A stretch of 64,000 nt of DNA, taken from contig JBBHKE010000044.1 of NCBI GenBank assembly GCA_037447655.1, forward strand, positions 124,001 through 188,000. The letters are read 5' to 3'. Origin of the DNA: Zygnema cylindricum (taxonomy: Eukaryota; Streptophyta; Zygnematophyceae; Zygnematales; Zygnemataceae). Position numbers and translations under genes: made by a program. Positions 32,612 through 43,527 of this stretch are shown in pieces. The notes under the pieces are model-generated. The model was not told where the DNA came from and did not search any database. It saw nothing but the letters and a program-made list of their open reading frames with translations. Within the stretch, counting starts at the first letter, position 1; each line of letters starts with the position of its first letter.

Positions 32612-33454
32612 AGAATTATTTATCTAACTCAGAAAGAAGCAATTTGGAACATGCTAGAAAAGTTTGTTATGTCAGAAGCAAAGGGGAGTGCCACCCCTAT
32701 GGAATTCAGGCAGAAGTTAGAGGGTATACAAACAGATGGTGGTGTTTTCGTTGATGATTTTTTGGATTCAGGGGAGGCAGATTCTATGTTCTCCATTCTT
32801 TATAGGCATATTGTCGGAAGCCTCATCTATTTCATGCACTGTACTCGTCCCGACATCGCAGCCGCGGTTGGAGCCTTGAGCCGAAGCCTGCAAAATCCGA
32901 GAGAGTCGGACTATGAGGCAGCAAAGAGAGTTTTTCGCTATCTTGCAGGAACTCAAAATCTTAGACTCTCTCTCGGTGGAGAGGAAGTCAAAATTCATAC
33001 ATGGAGCGATGCGAGCTACGGAGACATGCCTAGCCGACGCTCCACCACCAGATACATTCTAAAGATCGGAAGTGGAATTTGCTGCTGGAGCAGCAAACTA
33101 CAAAAGGTAACAGCTTAGTCTACCATGGAGGCTGAGTACATGGCTGCCAGCTTGGCAGTTAAGGAGTTACTTTGGGTAAAGTCTCTTCTCCAAGAGCTTC
33201 TCTTTATGCAATCAGGACCACAGATAGTGTGGTGTGACAATCAGGCAGCAATCGCTATTGCATCTAATCCCAGTCATCACTTTAAGTGTAAGCACATTGA
33301 TATTAAGCTACATTTTGTAAGAGAAAAGGTGATGGGAAACGTCCTAAAGTTGAGTTATTTACTGGATGATCAAATGGTGGCTGATATGATGACCAAACCT
33401 TTGCCTCCACCCAAATTGAAGTTTTGTAGAGAGGCATGTGGACTAAGTGACTAG
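32612..33454 (+). pseudogene. Copia A2 RNase H
   Basis: MLEKFVMSEAKGSATPMEF, SLIYFMHCTRPDIAAAVGAL, IHTWSDASYGD, the shared TAG at 33116-33118, MEAEYMAASLAVKELLWV, VWCDNQAAIAIASNPSHHFK and VADMMTKPLPPPKLKFCREA, ending GLSD at a natural-looking stop (33452-33454). Acidic active-site residues are present. Confidence 0.92.
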
Positions 33455-33477
33455 CAAAGTCTAAAGCTTTCGGAGAG

Positions 33478-34323
33478 TGTTGTTTTTAGAAAGCTTTAGT
33501 CCTCTCTATGCCTCAGCTATGAGGGGGAGAGAGTTGTTCAAGACTTAAGTTTATTTTTGTTGAGTTCGGTTCAGTACTTACCGAAATTAGTGTGACAGTG
33601 AAGTTGGGAGTTCACGGTTTATTCACACTTGGGACACGCGTCGTCAGTTGAGAGAAATGCGTGAGTATGTCCTCTGTGGACGTACGGAAATTGGGCAAGA
33701 CCACGGGACTTCGTGAAGTCACATCTAGGGTGCCAAATCCTCTAATCGGACGGCTGACAGCCGCCGGCAACAAATACTGACTCGGCATGACTAGATTACT
33801 ATCACTTTACGTTCTCTGAACGTCGATGTAAATATTTTGTAAAAAAGAATTTTGTCTGTACTGAATAAGTTGTTTAGTGTTGAGGATGTGGTTTATGACA
33901 TACCTTTATTACACAGGTATACTCAGAGTATTTGCAATGTTAGAATGTTAGATGTACGGCTGGAATGCCTCCGTACAGCTTAGTGTAGTTTCACTATATA
34001 GAAGTAGGACTTAGTGAATTTGAGTTATTAGGAACAAATGATATGAAAACTGTACACTCAGTTTTATGAAAATTCACCTCTGAATATCTCACAAATCTAT
34101 GAGCAGAATTAAGTGAAATTTTATGTGTGTGTTCCTTTGAATAATATCTACATTGTGGTAGATTTTTAGGATTATTGTGTCACTGTGTTGAAGGTAATTG
34201 TCTGTCAAAGTTGTTGTTTTGCTATTGGTATTTGTGGAAGCTTCCTCTCTTGTTTTGTTCTACAATGACTACTACTGCTGCATCATCTTCATCTTCAGTA
34301 CCAGCAATTGTCTCAGAACAACA
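33478..34323 (+). repeat. 3' LTR of Copia A2
   Basis: 846 bp, followed by CTTAG. The preceding purine tract is CGGAGAG. Confidence 0.95.
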
Positions 34324-34328
34324 CTTAG

Positions 34329-35552
34329 TACTCCTACAGTTGCGGCTATGTCCGAACGGGTACAATTCATAAAATATATTAGGCTGCCCACTATTTGTCT
34401 ATAAATGATGGTCTGCATAAATCTTTTCTCCGCCGGGCCTACCTCATCATCCAAGATTATAACTCCCTCTTCCACACTCCCCTCACTTCCCACCTTTAGT
34501 TCCATAAGAGTGGTATAACTATTAGTCTTCTCCATTTCGAAATTTTCTAACATGTTTCTTATGGCCTCATTTTGAGTTAATCTTATTATCTTTCTTTCTC
34601 TGTCTCTATCTACCTGAATTTCCAATACATCCCTTGCTTCTCCCATATCCTTCATCTCAAATCTTCCTTTTAGATCATTTTTCAACTTAATTATTTTATC
34701 CATTTATTTACTTAAAACAAGCAAATCATCAACATAAATTGCATCATCTTGAAACAAATAAATTGAGTGATCTGAGCTTATCTGAATATATCCTAAACCT
34801 ATAAGAAACTCATTGCCGGGGCGCTTGTTTCATCCCAAACAAAGATTTGATCAATCGGCATACCTTGCTCTCCTCCCCTTGCTCCACAAATATTTTGAGC
34901 TGTCGCATAAAAATCTCCTCTTCGAACTCTCCATGTAGGAAGGCCGTCTTGATGTCCATCAGATGCACTTCCATGTTTTCTGCTGCCGCCATATTGAAAA
35001 GTATTGGAACAGAGGGAAACCTGACGACCAGAGCAAAAGTCTCCTCGTAGTCAATACCCTCTTTCTGGGTATATCCCTTCGCCAAAAACCGAGCCTTGTA
35101 GCAATCAATGGTGTTATCTAGGTTGAGTTTCAATTTGAATACCGACTTACACCCGATTGGCTTCCCATCAGGGGGATAGTCCACCAATTCCCACGTATTG
35201 GCTGCCATAATTAAAGCCATCTCGTCATTAATGGTTGTCTTCCACCAGTTCCTCTCAAGACAAATCATCGCCTCACCATAAGTCTAGGGTTCATCGGGAT
35301 GAGACAGTTTGGTTACCTTGTTGTTAACTTGTTTCTCTTGCAGTCTTTTGCTGCTTCTCCTTCCCTTTTCAAACTCTGATGCCGGAATGGATAGCTCTCG
35401 TGGATTCTTTCAAATAGTTTGACTTCTCCCCTATCCATTGATTCCACGTCTATTTCCACCACGTCTTCCACTTTGGTTGGAGTTGGCACTAGCAATTCCA
35501 CGGCTGAATCTGAAACTCTGAGACCTCCATTAGTCTTCAAAGTAGGCAACTC
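34329..35552 (-). pseudogene. Copia E reverse transcriptase and linker
   Basis: Minus-strand text in order: a linker fragment (VEDVVEIDVESMDRGEVKLF, 35313-35549), then RT: DGKPIGCKSVFKLKLNLDNT, YTQKEGIDYEETFALVVRFP, MDIKTAFLHGEFEEEIFMRQ, SLFGMKQAPRQ. The YVDD region around 34740 is damaged. GRFEMKDMGEARDVLEIQVD and SLIYFMNCTRSDIAATVGVL run up to the A2 insertion, and RNase H continues at 28550. Gag, protease and integrase of E are absent: at about 35553 the linker is fused to an LTR. Confidence 0.9.
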
Positions 35553-36240
35553 TCAGAAAGCTTATCTAGTAAGTGCCAAATTCAAGTTGAAACAAACCCA
35601 AATGATTGACCCCTTGACAATAAGAACCCCAATACAACTTCACCCTTGTGAAATAAGACTTTCTGTGTGCTCAGTTCCACCACAGAATGCAAAGTTAGAA
35701 TATGAGTTTTGGACACATTCACCCACTTTGACTTTCCCTTACAAATGCAGCCACCTTGGCAGGCAAAAACTCAGACCAACTACACCCTTGTGTAGCTTGG
35801 ACTCCCCTGAGTCCGCAGCAAAAAGATTCACTAAAAATGGTCCACTGTGTGAGTTGTAATTAAATGGCAAAGTTTGCCTATTTATATAGATGCTCTCTAG
35901 GAGAGAGGCGACTACCTGGCAAAATTATTCTAAGTCATAAAACCCCTCTCTAAACTCCCTACACTGAGGTACGGTCCAATCGTAAGACGGTGCGTACAAG
36001 AAAGTACAGGCACCGTCGTACTTTTTGTACGATCAATGTACGACATCGCCATAATGTGACATTTGTCACATTCGGAATTATCATCTTGCGTTTCAAAAAT
36101 CGCGCAATCCTCTCGGATCATGCCACTTGTCATTCAGAGTGGCGGTGCCCGAAAACGCCAAGTCGCCCACTCCGGAATCCCGGCTCGCACCATGGTAGTT
36201 CGATATAGAGCGACATTTGAAATAGGCCGTCTAAATAATT

Positions 36241-36322
36241 GCGTGATATTTGTTTCATATTTGAAACAAATGCGCGATATTTGTTTCACATTTAAAACAA
36301 ATGCGCGATATCTGTTTCGAGA
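36241..36322. repeat. 31-bp tandem palindromic units in the LTR
   Basis: Units start at 36241, 36272 and 36303. Each contains ATTTGTTTC..GAAACAAAT, so every unit can fold on itself. Single versions of the element occur in LTR B (about 21395-21420) and LTR G (about 49285). Confidence 0.75.
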
Positions 36323-36433
36323 TAACCCGTAGTCGGTACAATACAAATTGTTTTTATGTCTTACTATGTCGTTAAATGAATTAGTTTAACTATTCATCTT
36401 TATATATTTATCGTACCCTAAAAATTTTAGCAT

Positions 36434-36520
36434 AGGTCCTAGACTATAGGATAAAGCTACCTGCTACCTGCATCTTGACGGACAACAGGTACTAGGATCA
36501 AATCGTGGGTCCGTCAAGAG
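36434..36520 (+). promoter_or_regulatory. tRNA-like A/B-box module antisense to the LTR
   Basis: GGTCCTAGACTATAGGATAA, CTTGACGGAC pairing with GTCCGTCAAG, B-box-like GGATCAAATCG, then TTTT near 36523 and a TTTTGGTAA..TTACCAAAA hairpin. Confidence 0.5.
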
Positions 36521-36574
36521 AGTTTTGGTAAACTTACCAAAAACTACCGTTTGTCTCTCTCTCTAGGCAGCATG

Positions 36575-37590
36575 TGAAACTCTATGGGATCCATTGCCCA
36601 CAAAATTCGCAGATCCAAAAGGAGCTTATCTAGAAAGTGCCGACTCCAAGTTGATATAAATCCAAATGAATGATCCCTTTAGAATCAAAACGCGAATACA
36701 CCTTCACCCTTGTGAAGAGAAGACCTTTTGTGTGCTCAGTTCCACCACAGAATGCAAAGCTTGAATATGTGTTTTGGATAATATTCCCCACTTTGACTTT
36801 CCCACTAAATAAGTACCACCCTGGCACGCAAAGACTCTTATTGACTACATCCTTGTGTAGCTTGGACTCCCCTAAGTGCGTAGCAAAAAGAATCATTGAA
36901 TTTGCTCACCTGAGCATTAAGTTATGGCTGGTCAAAGATGACCTTTATAGTTACAAGCTCTCTTAGAGAGAGGTACCTAAATATCACTAAGTCTTAGTCT
37001 GCCTACCCACGACTACCTACTACTAAACCCTAGTCCAATAAGAACACTATATAGTACAAGGAGGTACAATGGGAGATGTACTTATTGTATGGCGATTGTA
37101 CGACATGGTCTACAAGGTGACACCTGTCAAATCGGAAGCTATGGTTCCTCCTCCCATCTTCTCCAGTATCAAATAATTTGACGCCACGTGGCACGGCTTG
37201 ATGCTATCTCCGAATGTCGCCAAAAGCTCACTTCGCGTGGCGGCTATAATGTCGGCTGTTCGATCAAAACATATTTTACACGGTTCAGATTCGCGTAGAT
37301 GCATGAATTGTTCATCTTCGTTAGTCTGGTGTTAATTAGCTGTCACGTTAATGTTTATTAATCTTTGAAACCCGTCACGTGTATTGTTTCGATAACGCCT
37401 TATTGGATAAGGCGTATGACTACCAAAAAACTCTATAGACCTATGTTCAAATCTCGTCTAGAACACCTTTTAGTTATTTGTCAGTCTGTCTGGCAATTCA
37501 CTACTTGAACACTTTTAAATACCTATGGTACGAAATGTATCCTAACGTTGATTTGGTCTAATGGCTAAAGCTAACGGCTTGTAGGTTAAA
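36575..37590 (-). mobile_element. LTR (D-like) head-to-head with the 5' LTR of Copia D
   Basis: Starts TGAAACTCTATGGG (complement of the GTTTCA LTR end) and matches 17157-17500. It carries a TATA-like ACTATATAG near 37047 and two tRNA-like segments (37391-37467 and an A-box half near 37555). It does not reach a clean LTR start; near 37590 it passes into a plus-orientation LTR. Confidence 0.7.
37391..37467 (+). promoter_or_regulatory. tRNA-Arg-like module antisense to the LTR
   Basis: ACGCCTTATTGGATAAGGCG and TATGACTAC closely resemble the D-arm and anticodon-arm start of plant tRNA-Arg as I remember it. TGTTCAAATCT is the B-box part and TTTT follows at about 37468. The acceptor and anticodon stems do not close, so it is not called as a tRNA gene. 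Confidence 0.55.
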
Positions 37591-38457
37591 ACAACTGCTA
37601 GATTATATACAATACGATACTTCTTTGAATGTGAACGTTGTGTTACTTTTCATTTAACATTTCATGGGACAGAATGTACATAGAAATGAATTAGTACGTA
37701 CGAATTCGGGACCGCACGGAATTAACGAAACAACACTAATTTCAACCGCTAAGATTACATGCCGGCATTCATCCAATGGCCGTGGTAGGAGCCGAGATTG
37801 CGGATAGGGCGTTTTGGCGTTTTCCGGACGCCGCCACACCGGATGACACGTGGCAACATCGTACCGGTTTGCAGAATCTCGGAGTGTAAGACAACAAATC
37901 CGGATGTGACAAATTTCACTATTATGGCGATGTCGTACCATGTGAAAGTACTCCGACACCAATACATTATTGTACGGTACAGTCATGTGATTAGTCCTTA
38001 CCTCAGTACTAGGGGGTTTAGAAAGGGGTTTAGGAGATAGAATATTTTGGGTAGGTAGGCGCCTCTCCCAGAGAGCATCTTGTATAAAAGGCAAACGTTG
38101 GCTAGCCATAACTATCAATTTACTTGACCATTTTCAATGACTCTTTTTGTTGCCAACTCACGGGTGTCCACGCTACACAAAGGTGTAGTCGGTCAGAGTG
38201 TTTGCCCGCCAAGGTGGCTATATTTCTAAGGGAAATTCAAAGTGGGGAATGTTATCCAAAAATCATATTCTAACTTTGCATTCTGTGGTGGAATTGAGCA
38301 CATAGAAAGTCTTATTTCACACAAGTGAAGCTGTAATGGGGTTCTGATTGTCAAGGGGTCAATCATTAGGGATAATATAACCTTGGAGTCGGCAATATCT
38401 AGATTAGCTTCTTTCAACCTGCGAATTTTGTGTGGCAATGGAGCCCATAGAGTTTCA
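37591..38457 (+). repeat. 5' LTR of Copia D (5'-truncated)
   Basis: Aligned with 40744-41606 of the 3' LTR from CTGCTAGATTATATA onwards. TATAAAAG at 38083-38090 is the probable TATA box. It ends AGAGTTTCA. Confidence 0.88.
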
Positions 38458-38460
38458 AGA

Positions 38461-38472
38461 TATGGGCCCACC
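38461..38472 (+). promoter_or_regulatory. Half-tRNA-iMet primer site of Copia D
   Basis: TATGGGCCCACC, the core of the primer site seen in Copia B, three bases after the LTR end. It again contains the gag ATG (38462-38464). Confidence 0.75.
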
Positions 38473-39543
38473 ATCTAAGGTGCCTATGTTCGATGGAACA
38501 GACTTCACATATTAGGAGTTTACCATGTAGGGATTGCTTTTCGAAAAGCAGTTATGGGGAATTATTTCGGGACAAGTGAGGTGTCCGCCACCAAGTTTTG
38601 GAGGAGCTCACTATTGAGAATCATCTAGGGCTTCCTATAAAACGAACAAGAGTTCAGATGCAACGGAAGGTGAAGGGAAAATTATTACCATAGAAAGGGA
38701 AAAAGGGGAGAAGGGAAAAGGAACATTGATGGTGAGGGGAGCTAGGCTCTGAGCTACAGTTCCATTTGTAAGGGTAATAATTGAACCAAAAACTGAAGAA
38801 AGTGACAGAAAAATATGCGAATACAGAAACACTATAGCAAAGCATCTCATACTTAGAAACATGTCTAAGTCCATAGATATCACTCTTATAAACTTAACTA
38901 ATTCTTCAGATATATATAAGCACTAATTCAGATTTATAAGAGTGAGACTATTCAGAGGCAGCAGTTAGTAAAACAAGAAATAAAGGCCTATGTTTATAAA
39001 AGCGGTAGACTGATAGAGTTTTGCAATGATATTGTTGCGTTATATGTTGAGCTTGCTAGTGCGCGATATGTAGAATCTGAGAAGAGAAAGATTTATACAC
39101 TAATAATGAAACTCCCAGATGAGTACGAAAACATCATTTACCGTATGTTAGCAATGGATGGCTCCTCCTAGACTTGGAGCATTACCATGGGGATGATACT
39201 TGTGAGGGAAAGCACTTTGGAGCTTCAAAGGGGAAGTGAAAGGGTGAAAGCATTTACAGCTGGTGGTGACTGGAAAAAGCGTGATGAGAGGAACGCCCAT
39301 GACGAGCAAAAGCGTGTTGAGAGGAAGAAAGACAAAGGTAAACCATATCGGAACTTCGGTGAAAAGAGAGGGAGAGGTAAAGAAAGGGGAGTTTTGAAAA
39401 AGGGGGTTTGCTTCTTTTGTAGGGAACCGGGTCATTATATGGAGGAATGCCCTTGTTTGGAAGAACTTAGAAGTTGGAATGTGGATGAGGAGGAAGAAAG
39501 GGAAGAGGAGAAAGACGATGAAGAAATTTTGGAGCTTCTTTAA
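38462..39543 (+). pseudogene. Copia D Gag
   Basis: MGPPSKVPMFDGTDFTY followed by stops, then degraded capsid text around 38790-39130 (AKHLILRNMSKSIDI, KLPDEYENIIYRMLAMDGS-like). A clean frame at 39187-39543 reads MILVRESTLELQRGSERVKA and carries the CCHC knuckle CFFCREPGHYMEEC, then an acidic Glu-rich tail (VDEEEEREEEKDDEEI). The knuckle frame ends at a TAA at 39541. Confidence 0.82.
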
Positions 39544-39552
39544 ATCGGTAGA

Positions 39553-40420
39553 ATGGAGAAGAGAGAAACGTACACAGAAATTCCACGAAAGCAACACTGC
39601 GCCTTTGGAGGTATAAGGGAAGTAAAAGAAAGGGAGGTACTTGATGGAGTTAGACATGATGTAGATGTGAAGGAGTGTAGAAAGTATGACTTAGAAATCA
39701 TAAAATCACATCTAGGATCCATAAATGAAAAAGGGAAAAATAAAAATGATGAGGATAATTTTTTAGATATTATGGAAATGGAAAACTGGTCGGAAAGGAG
39801 ACTTCAACAGATAAAAAAGGGGAGAAGTAAATCTAGTGGGGGTTTTAAAAGATAGGGGAGAAAAGGAATATTTAATGAAAGGTTTAGGGGAGGAGAAATA
39901 TTTAATGGGAATAAAAATAGGAAGTGATAGTGGAAAGAATTCCATGGGAGAAAGTGAGGAAAGTTCAAAAAATGGGGTAATTATCATGGATAAAATTATG
40001 AGTATGGAAGATGTAGATTTTATGATGAACTTAGTGGGGATTCTTGGTTTTTGGGAAAATTTGGGAGGAGATGGATTTGACATTGCTACTTGGTGTAATG
40101 TCGCTTATGAAGATGTACATGTAAAAGGGTTATCATCACGGTATGTGTGGAAGATTAGGGATGGGGGCTGGCTATTGGAACTGCAAGTCGAAAATTGATT
40201 TTGCTTGAATGAAAAAGGGATGAGGTGGATAAAATCCTTGCTCCAAGAGCTCACATTTCTGAAATGTGGAATGCAAAATGAAATCTATGATCAACAAAAT
40301 GGAATTATGATTTTGGATTATCTAATAAACTGTCAAAAACACGAGGGTATTCACTTAAAGTGTTATGAGAAGAAAGGGAAAAAAAAGGAAAGTATATATA
40401 CATGTATTTGTTGTTTTTGA
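39553..40420 (+). pseudogene. Copia D protease start and RT/RNase H remnants
   Basis: EIPRKQHCAFGGIREVKERE aligns with the segment before the Copia B protease, but the DSG site is lost (DGVRHDVDVKEC). From 39836, GLGEEKYLMGIKIGSDSGKN corresponds to the RT tail, then FDIATWCNVAYEDVHVKGLS and MRWIKSLLQELTFLKCGMQN to RNase H, with many residues missing. The base composition is strongly A/G-shifted relative to Copia B. Confidence 0.75.
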
Positions 40421-40455
40421 TGGGAGTTGAAAGAAAAACTAGAAAATAAGGGGAG

Positions 40456-41611
40456 TGTTGAAATTATGTATTTTCTAGGTTTGGAATAGGAAAATAAATG
40501 AAAAGAAAACAGCAAAGGCATCCTGCTTCTCACTCAACTCTCCAAGTCCTCACACGTGTCACAAACACTGAAGATTCGAATGGAGTCAGAGCCATGGCTG
40601 CCTATGTTGTCTTAGAAGATAGAGTAGGCTCAACTTAGTTTGTACCAAAAGAGGTTACCGGAACTAGGACTTGATCGTGGTACCTATGGTACGGAAGATT
40701 AGCCGGTAGGCATTAACTCTATCCTACAACGTAGGACCACTGCTAGATTATATAGGACACGATACTTATTTAAATGTGAACGTTGCGTTACTTTTCATTT
40801 AACATTTCACGGGATTGAACGTACATAGAAATGAATTAGTACACACGAATTCCGGACCGCACGGAATTAACGAAACAACATTAAATTAGACGGCTAAGAA
40901 TACATGCCACCATTCATCCAACGGCCGTGGTAGGAGCCGAGATTGTGGATAGGGCGTTTTGGCGTTTTCCGGACGCCACCACTCCAGATGACACGTGGCG
41001 ATATCGTACGGGTTTGCGGAATCTCCGGAGTGCAAGACAACAAATCTGGATGTTACAAATTTCACTATTATGGCGATGTCGGACCATGTCCGTACAGAAA
41101 GTACTCCAACACCTGTACTTTATTATACGGTACTGTCCTCTGATTGGTCCATACCTCAATACTAGGGGGTTTAGAGAGGATTTTAGGACTTCGAATATTT
41201 TGAGTAGGTAGCCGCCTCTCCCAGAGAGCATCTTATATAAAAAGACAAACTTTGGACAGCCATAACTATCAATTTACTTAACCATTTTCAGTGATTCTTT
41301 TTGCTGCCGACTGAGGGGAGTCCAAGCTACACAATGGTTTAGTTGATCAGTGTGTTTGCCTGCCAGGGTGGCAGCATTTCTAAGAGAAATTCAAAGTGGG
41401 GAATGTTATCCAAAACTCATATTCTAACTTTGCATTTTGTGGTGGAACTGAGCACACAGAAAGTCTTATTTCACACGGGTGAAGTTGTAATGGGGTTTTG
41501 ATTATCAAGCGGTCAATCATTTGAATTTATATAAACTTGGAGTCGGCTCTATCTAGATTAGCTTCTTTGGACCGGTGAATTCTTTGTGGCAATGGAGCCT
41601 ATAAAGTTTCT
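40456..41611 (+). repeat. 3' LTR of Copia D
   Basis: Starts TGTTGAAATTATG after AAATAAGGGGAG and ends ATAAAGTTTC. TATATAAAAAG lies near 41231. Promoter and U5 blocks match 17157-17900 in reverse. Confidence 0.9.
40661..40738 (-). promoter_or_regulatory. tRNA-like A/B-box module, Copia D 3' LTR
   Basis: Minus strand: GTCCTACGTTGTAGGATAGA (D-arm part), B-box-like CGATCAAGTCC, then CTTTTGG near 40655. It lies 205-282 bp from the LTR start. Confidence 0.45.
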
Positions 41612-41833
41612 TCGGACTCATCCTTTTGTTGAGAGTGATATAAGTCACTCTTTAGTCTTGCCTCTTCAACTAAGGCAGCCATGGCTCAACCACCCTCTCT
41701 ATCCTTCACTAACTATAACAAGTATGGTGGCTAGAGAGAGGAGGTGGAGGCAGGCTGTCGGCCCTTTTCTTTTTCTTATTTTACTTATCTATTTAGACCT
41801 AGAAAATACCCTATAAATCTAGTAATTTCAACA
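41612..41833 (-). mobile_element. First 220 bp of an F-type LTR
   Basis: On the minus strand it starts TGTTGAAATTACTAG at 41833 and continues through the TATTTTCTAGG, GTAGTTAGTGAAGG and CATGGCT blocks to the GTTGAGAGTGA segment. It breaks inside the tRNA-like module position, where the 3' LTR of Copia D ends. Confidence 0.8.
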
Positions 41834-42394
41834 CGTTTTCGCTTCCAAATCCTCATCCAATAGGAGTTCATCATCCTCGTCCTCGGATACGGCCTCATGT
41901 ACCTGTGTCACAAAAGCCTTTTTCTTTCCTCTCGAGGGGTCCACCGGTCTGTCCCTCATTTAACCGCAGCTCGGTTAACTTAGTGCACTCCGTCATATAG
42001 TGTCGTGGTTTCTTACAAAAGTGGCACAAACCCTTGGGATCCCTTCGTTCGAACTCGTCGGTCTGATTTTTCCGCCCCCCCCTTCCATAATTTCTGACCG
42101 GTTTCCTGGAATCATTGTTCCTCTAATCGGTCCCAGCTGCCAAGGCTTGCCCACTCTTTCCTCCCTTTTGGATCTCAATCGTATTCTCCCAAACGAGAAT
42201 CATCCCTACGACTGCATTCCATATCCACCTGAAGTTTGGCAAATCCTGCACACGGTTGACTATGTTCTCGAACTCATCAGGTAACTTTATAAACAAGTAG
42301 TTAACCTTCATTTTTTCACACTCTCTAGCTTCATGAAAAGTGTTGCGAGCTCATTACAAAAATCCAACATCTTCCCCCCCTTGTATACAAGTAG
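41834..42394 (-). pseudogene. Copia Gag fragment joined directly to an LTR
   Basis: Minus-strand text YKGGKMLDFCNEL, then NYLFIKLPDEFENIVNRVQD, MILVWENTIEIQKGGKSGQA and a knuckle CHFCKKPRHYMTEC (Gly of CCHC changed to Arg), then an acidic tail. The acidic tail passes straight into the LTR start at 41833, so protease to RNase H have been deleted. A run of eight G (minus strand, about 42077) shifts the frame. Confidence 0.82.
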
Positions 42395-42398
42395 GCAC

Positions 42399-43512
42399 TG
42401 TTGAAATTATTAGATTTATAAGGTATTTTCTAGGTTTGAATAGATTTATAAGGTATTTTCTACGTTTTAATACATTAGTAAAAACAAGAAAAGTAAAGCG
42501 CATGCAGCTTGCCTCCACCTCTTCCCTCTAGCCCCCATACTTATTGTAGTCACTAAAAGATAAAGAGGGTGGTGGAGCCATGGCTGCCTCAGCTTCATAC
42601 GCAGGACTTAAGTGTGACCTAAGTCACTCTCAACAAAAGGTTGAGTCCGGCGGGACTCAAACCTCTTACCTGAAGAGCGAGGTGTAGCTGTTAGCTCTAA
42701 CCGGTGTGTCGTAAAAGTTCGTTAAATTACATGGGGAGTGATATTTTTTTAAACATTGAATAGAACATTAATCTGATTTACGTAACTATGAATAGGAAAC
42801 ATAAAGACATATCATATTTAGTGTGTGCATCAAATTCGCTGCACGAAACAAATGAACCAGACATTTATTTCAACGGTGTAAATTAAAAGTCAATCTTCAT
42901 CCGACGGCGTAAATTAAAAGTCGGTCTTCATCGAACGGCGTAAATTAAAATTCGGTCTTCATCTGACAGCGCTTATCGTCGTCGAGGTCCTGGAATGTTC
43001 ACTTTGGCGGTTTTCGGACGTGGCGTGATGTGGCGTGACCTAGCCATACATGGCACAATTTAATTGAGCAGCGGGGATCCCGGACAACATACGGATGATT
43101 TAGACAGTGACACACGTCTACTCAAAGGCCTTGTCCTACAAAGGCCGTACAGAAAGTACATCGGTCATTGTACTTTTTTGGTACTTTACAGTCTCTTGAT
43201 TGGAGCGTACTTCAAGAGATAGGGGTTGTGAGAGGGGTTTGGGACTTAGGGGATTTGGGTAGATAGCACCATCTCTGTTACAAAGTTTGTATAAAAGTTA
43301 GCATCTTTGCTGCCTCATAACTAAACGGTTGGTTGGCCGTTTTCACTGATTCTTTTTGCTACAGACTCGCAGGAGTCCACGCTGCACAGGGGTGCAGTCA
43401 TTCTATCATTTTTACCTCTTGGGAAGTAGTGGTTGTGCCTTGAAGTGGGTTAGTTAAAATCTATCTAGAGGCTTCCTGAATTTTGTAGTCTAATAGATGA
43501 CACAGAATTACA
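42399..43512 (+). repeat. 5' LTR of Copia F
   Basis: 1114 bp. About 30 bp near the start (AGATTTATAAGGTATTTTCT) is duplicated in tandem, which the 3' LTR lacks. Confidence 0.9.
42641..42716 (-). promoter_or_regulatory. tRNA-like A/B-box module, Copia F 5' LTR
   Basis: Minus strand: GGTTTGAGTCC as B-box, then CCGGACTCAACC and TTTT near 42635. The A-box side is GGTTAGAGCTAACAGC. Confidence 0.45.
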
Positions 43513-43527
43513 AGTTATGGGCCTACC
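43513..43527 (+). promoter_or_regulatory. Half-tRNA-iMet primer site of Copia F
   Basis: AGTTATGGGCCTACC after the LTR end; two differences from the Copia B site. It contains the gag ATG at 43517. Confidence 0.7.

Larger units (their letters stand above)
28556..34323 (+). mobile_element. Copia element A2, full length, inactive
   Basis: 5768 bp with two 846-bp LTRs, TGTTG..CAACA ends and CTTAG at 28551-28555 and 34324-34328. It is inserted in the RT-RNase H junction of Copia E. It is closely similar to A1 throughout and shares its stop codons, but has its own (29994-29996 and about 32125). The polyprotein frame from gag end to linker (30090-31952) is longer than in A1. Confidence 0.96.
35553..36574 (-). 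mobile_element. LTR (D-like), truncated at both ends
   Basis: The left part matches the LTR blocks at 17180-17480 and 36600-36900 (TTGACCCCTTGACAAT, GTGTGCTCAGTTCCACCACA). A TATA-like TATTTATATAG lies near 35879. It is cut at 36574, just after CTCTAGGCAGCA, by the start of the next LTR. Its fusion to the Copia E linker at 35553 suggests a deletion rather than the native 5' LTR. Confidence 0.75.
37591..41611 (+). mobile_element. Copia element D, internally deleted derivative
   Basis: Two LTRs (37591-38457, truncated at its start; 40456-41611) flank only 2.0 kb of internal sequence instead of about 4.3 kb. Gag, a protease start and short RT/RNase H pieces remain, with many small deletions. The integrase is gone. 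Primer site and polypurine tract are kept. No target duplication was identified because the left LTR is incomplete. Confidence 0.88.
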
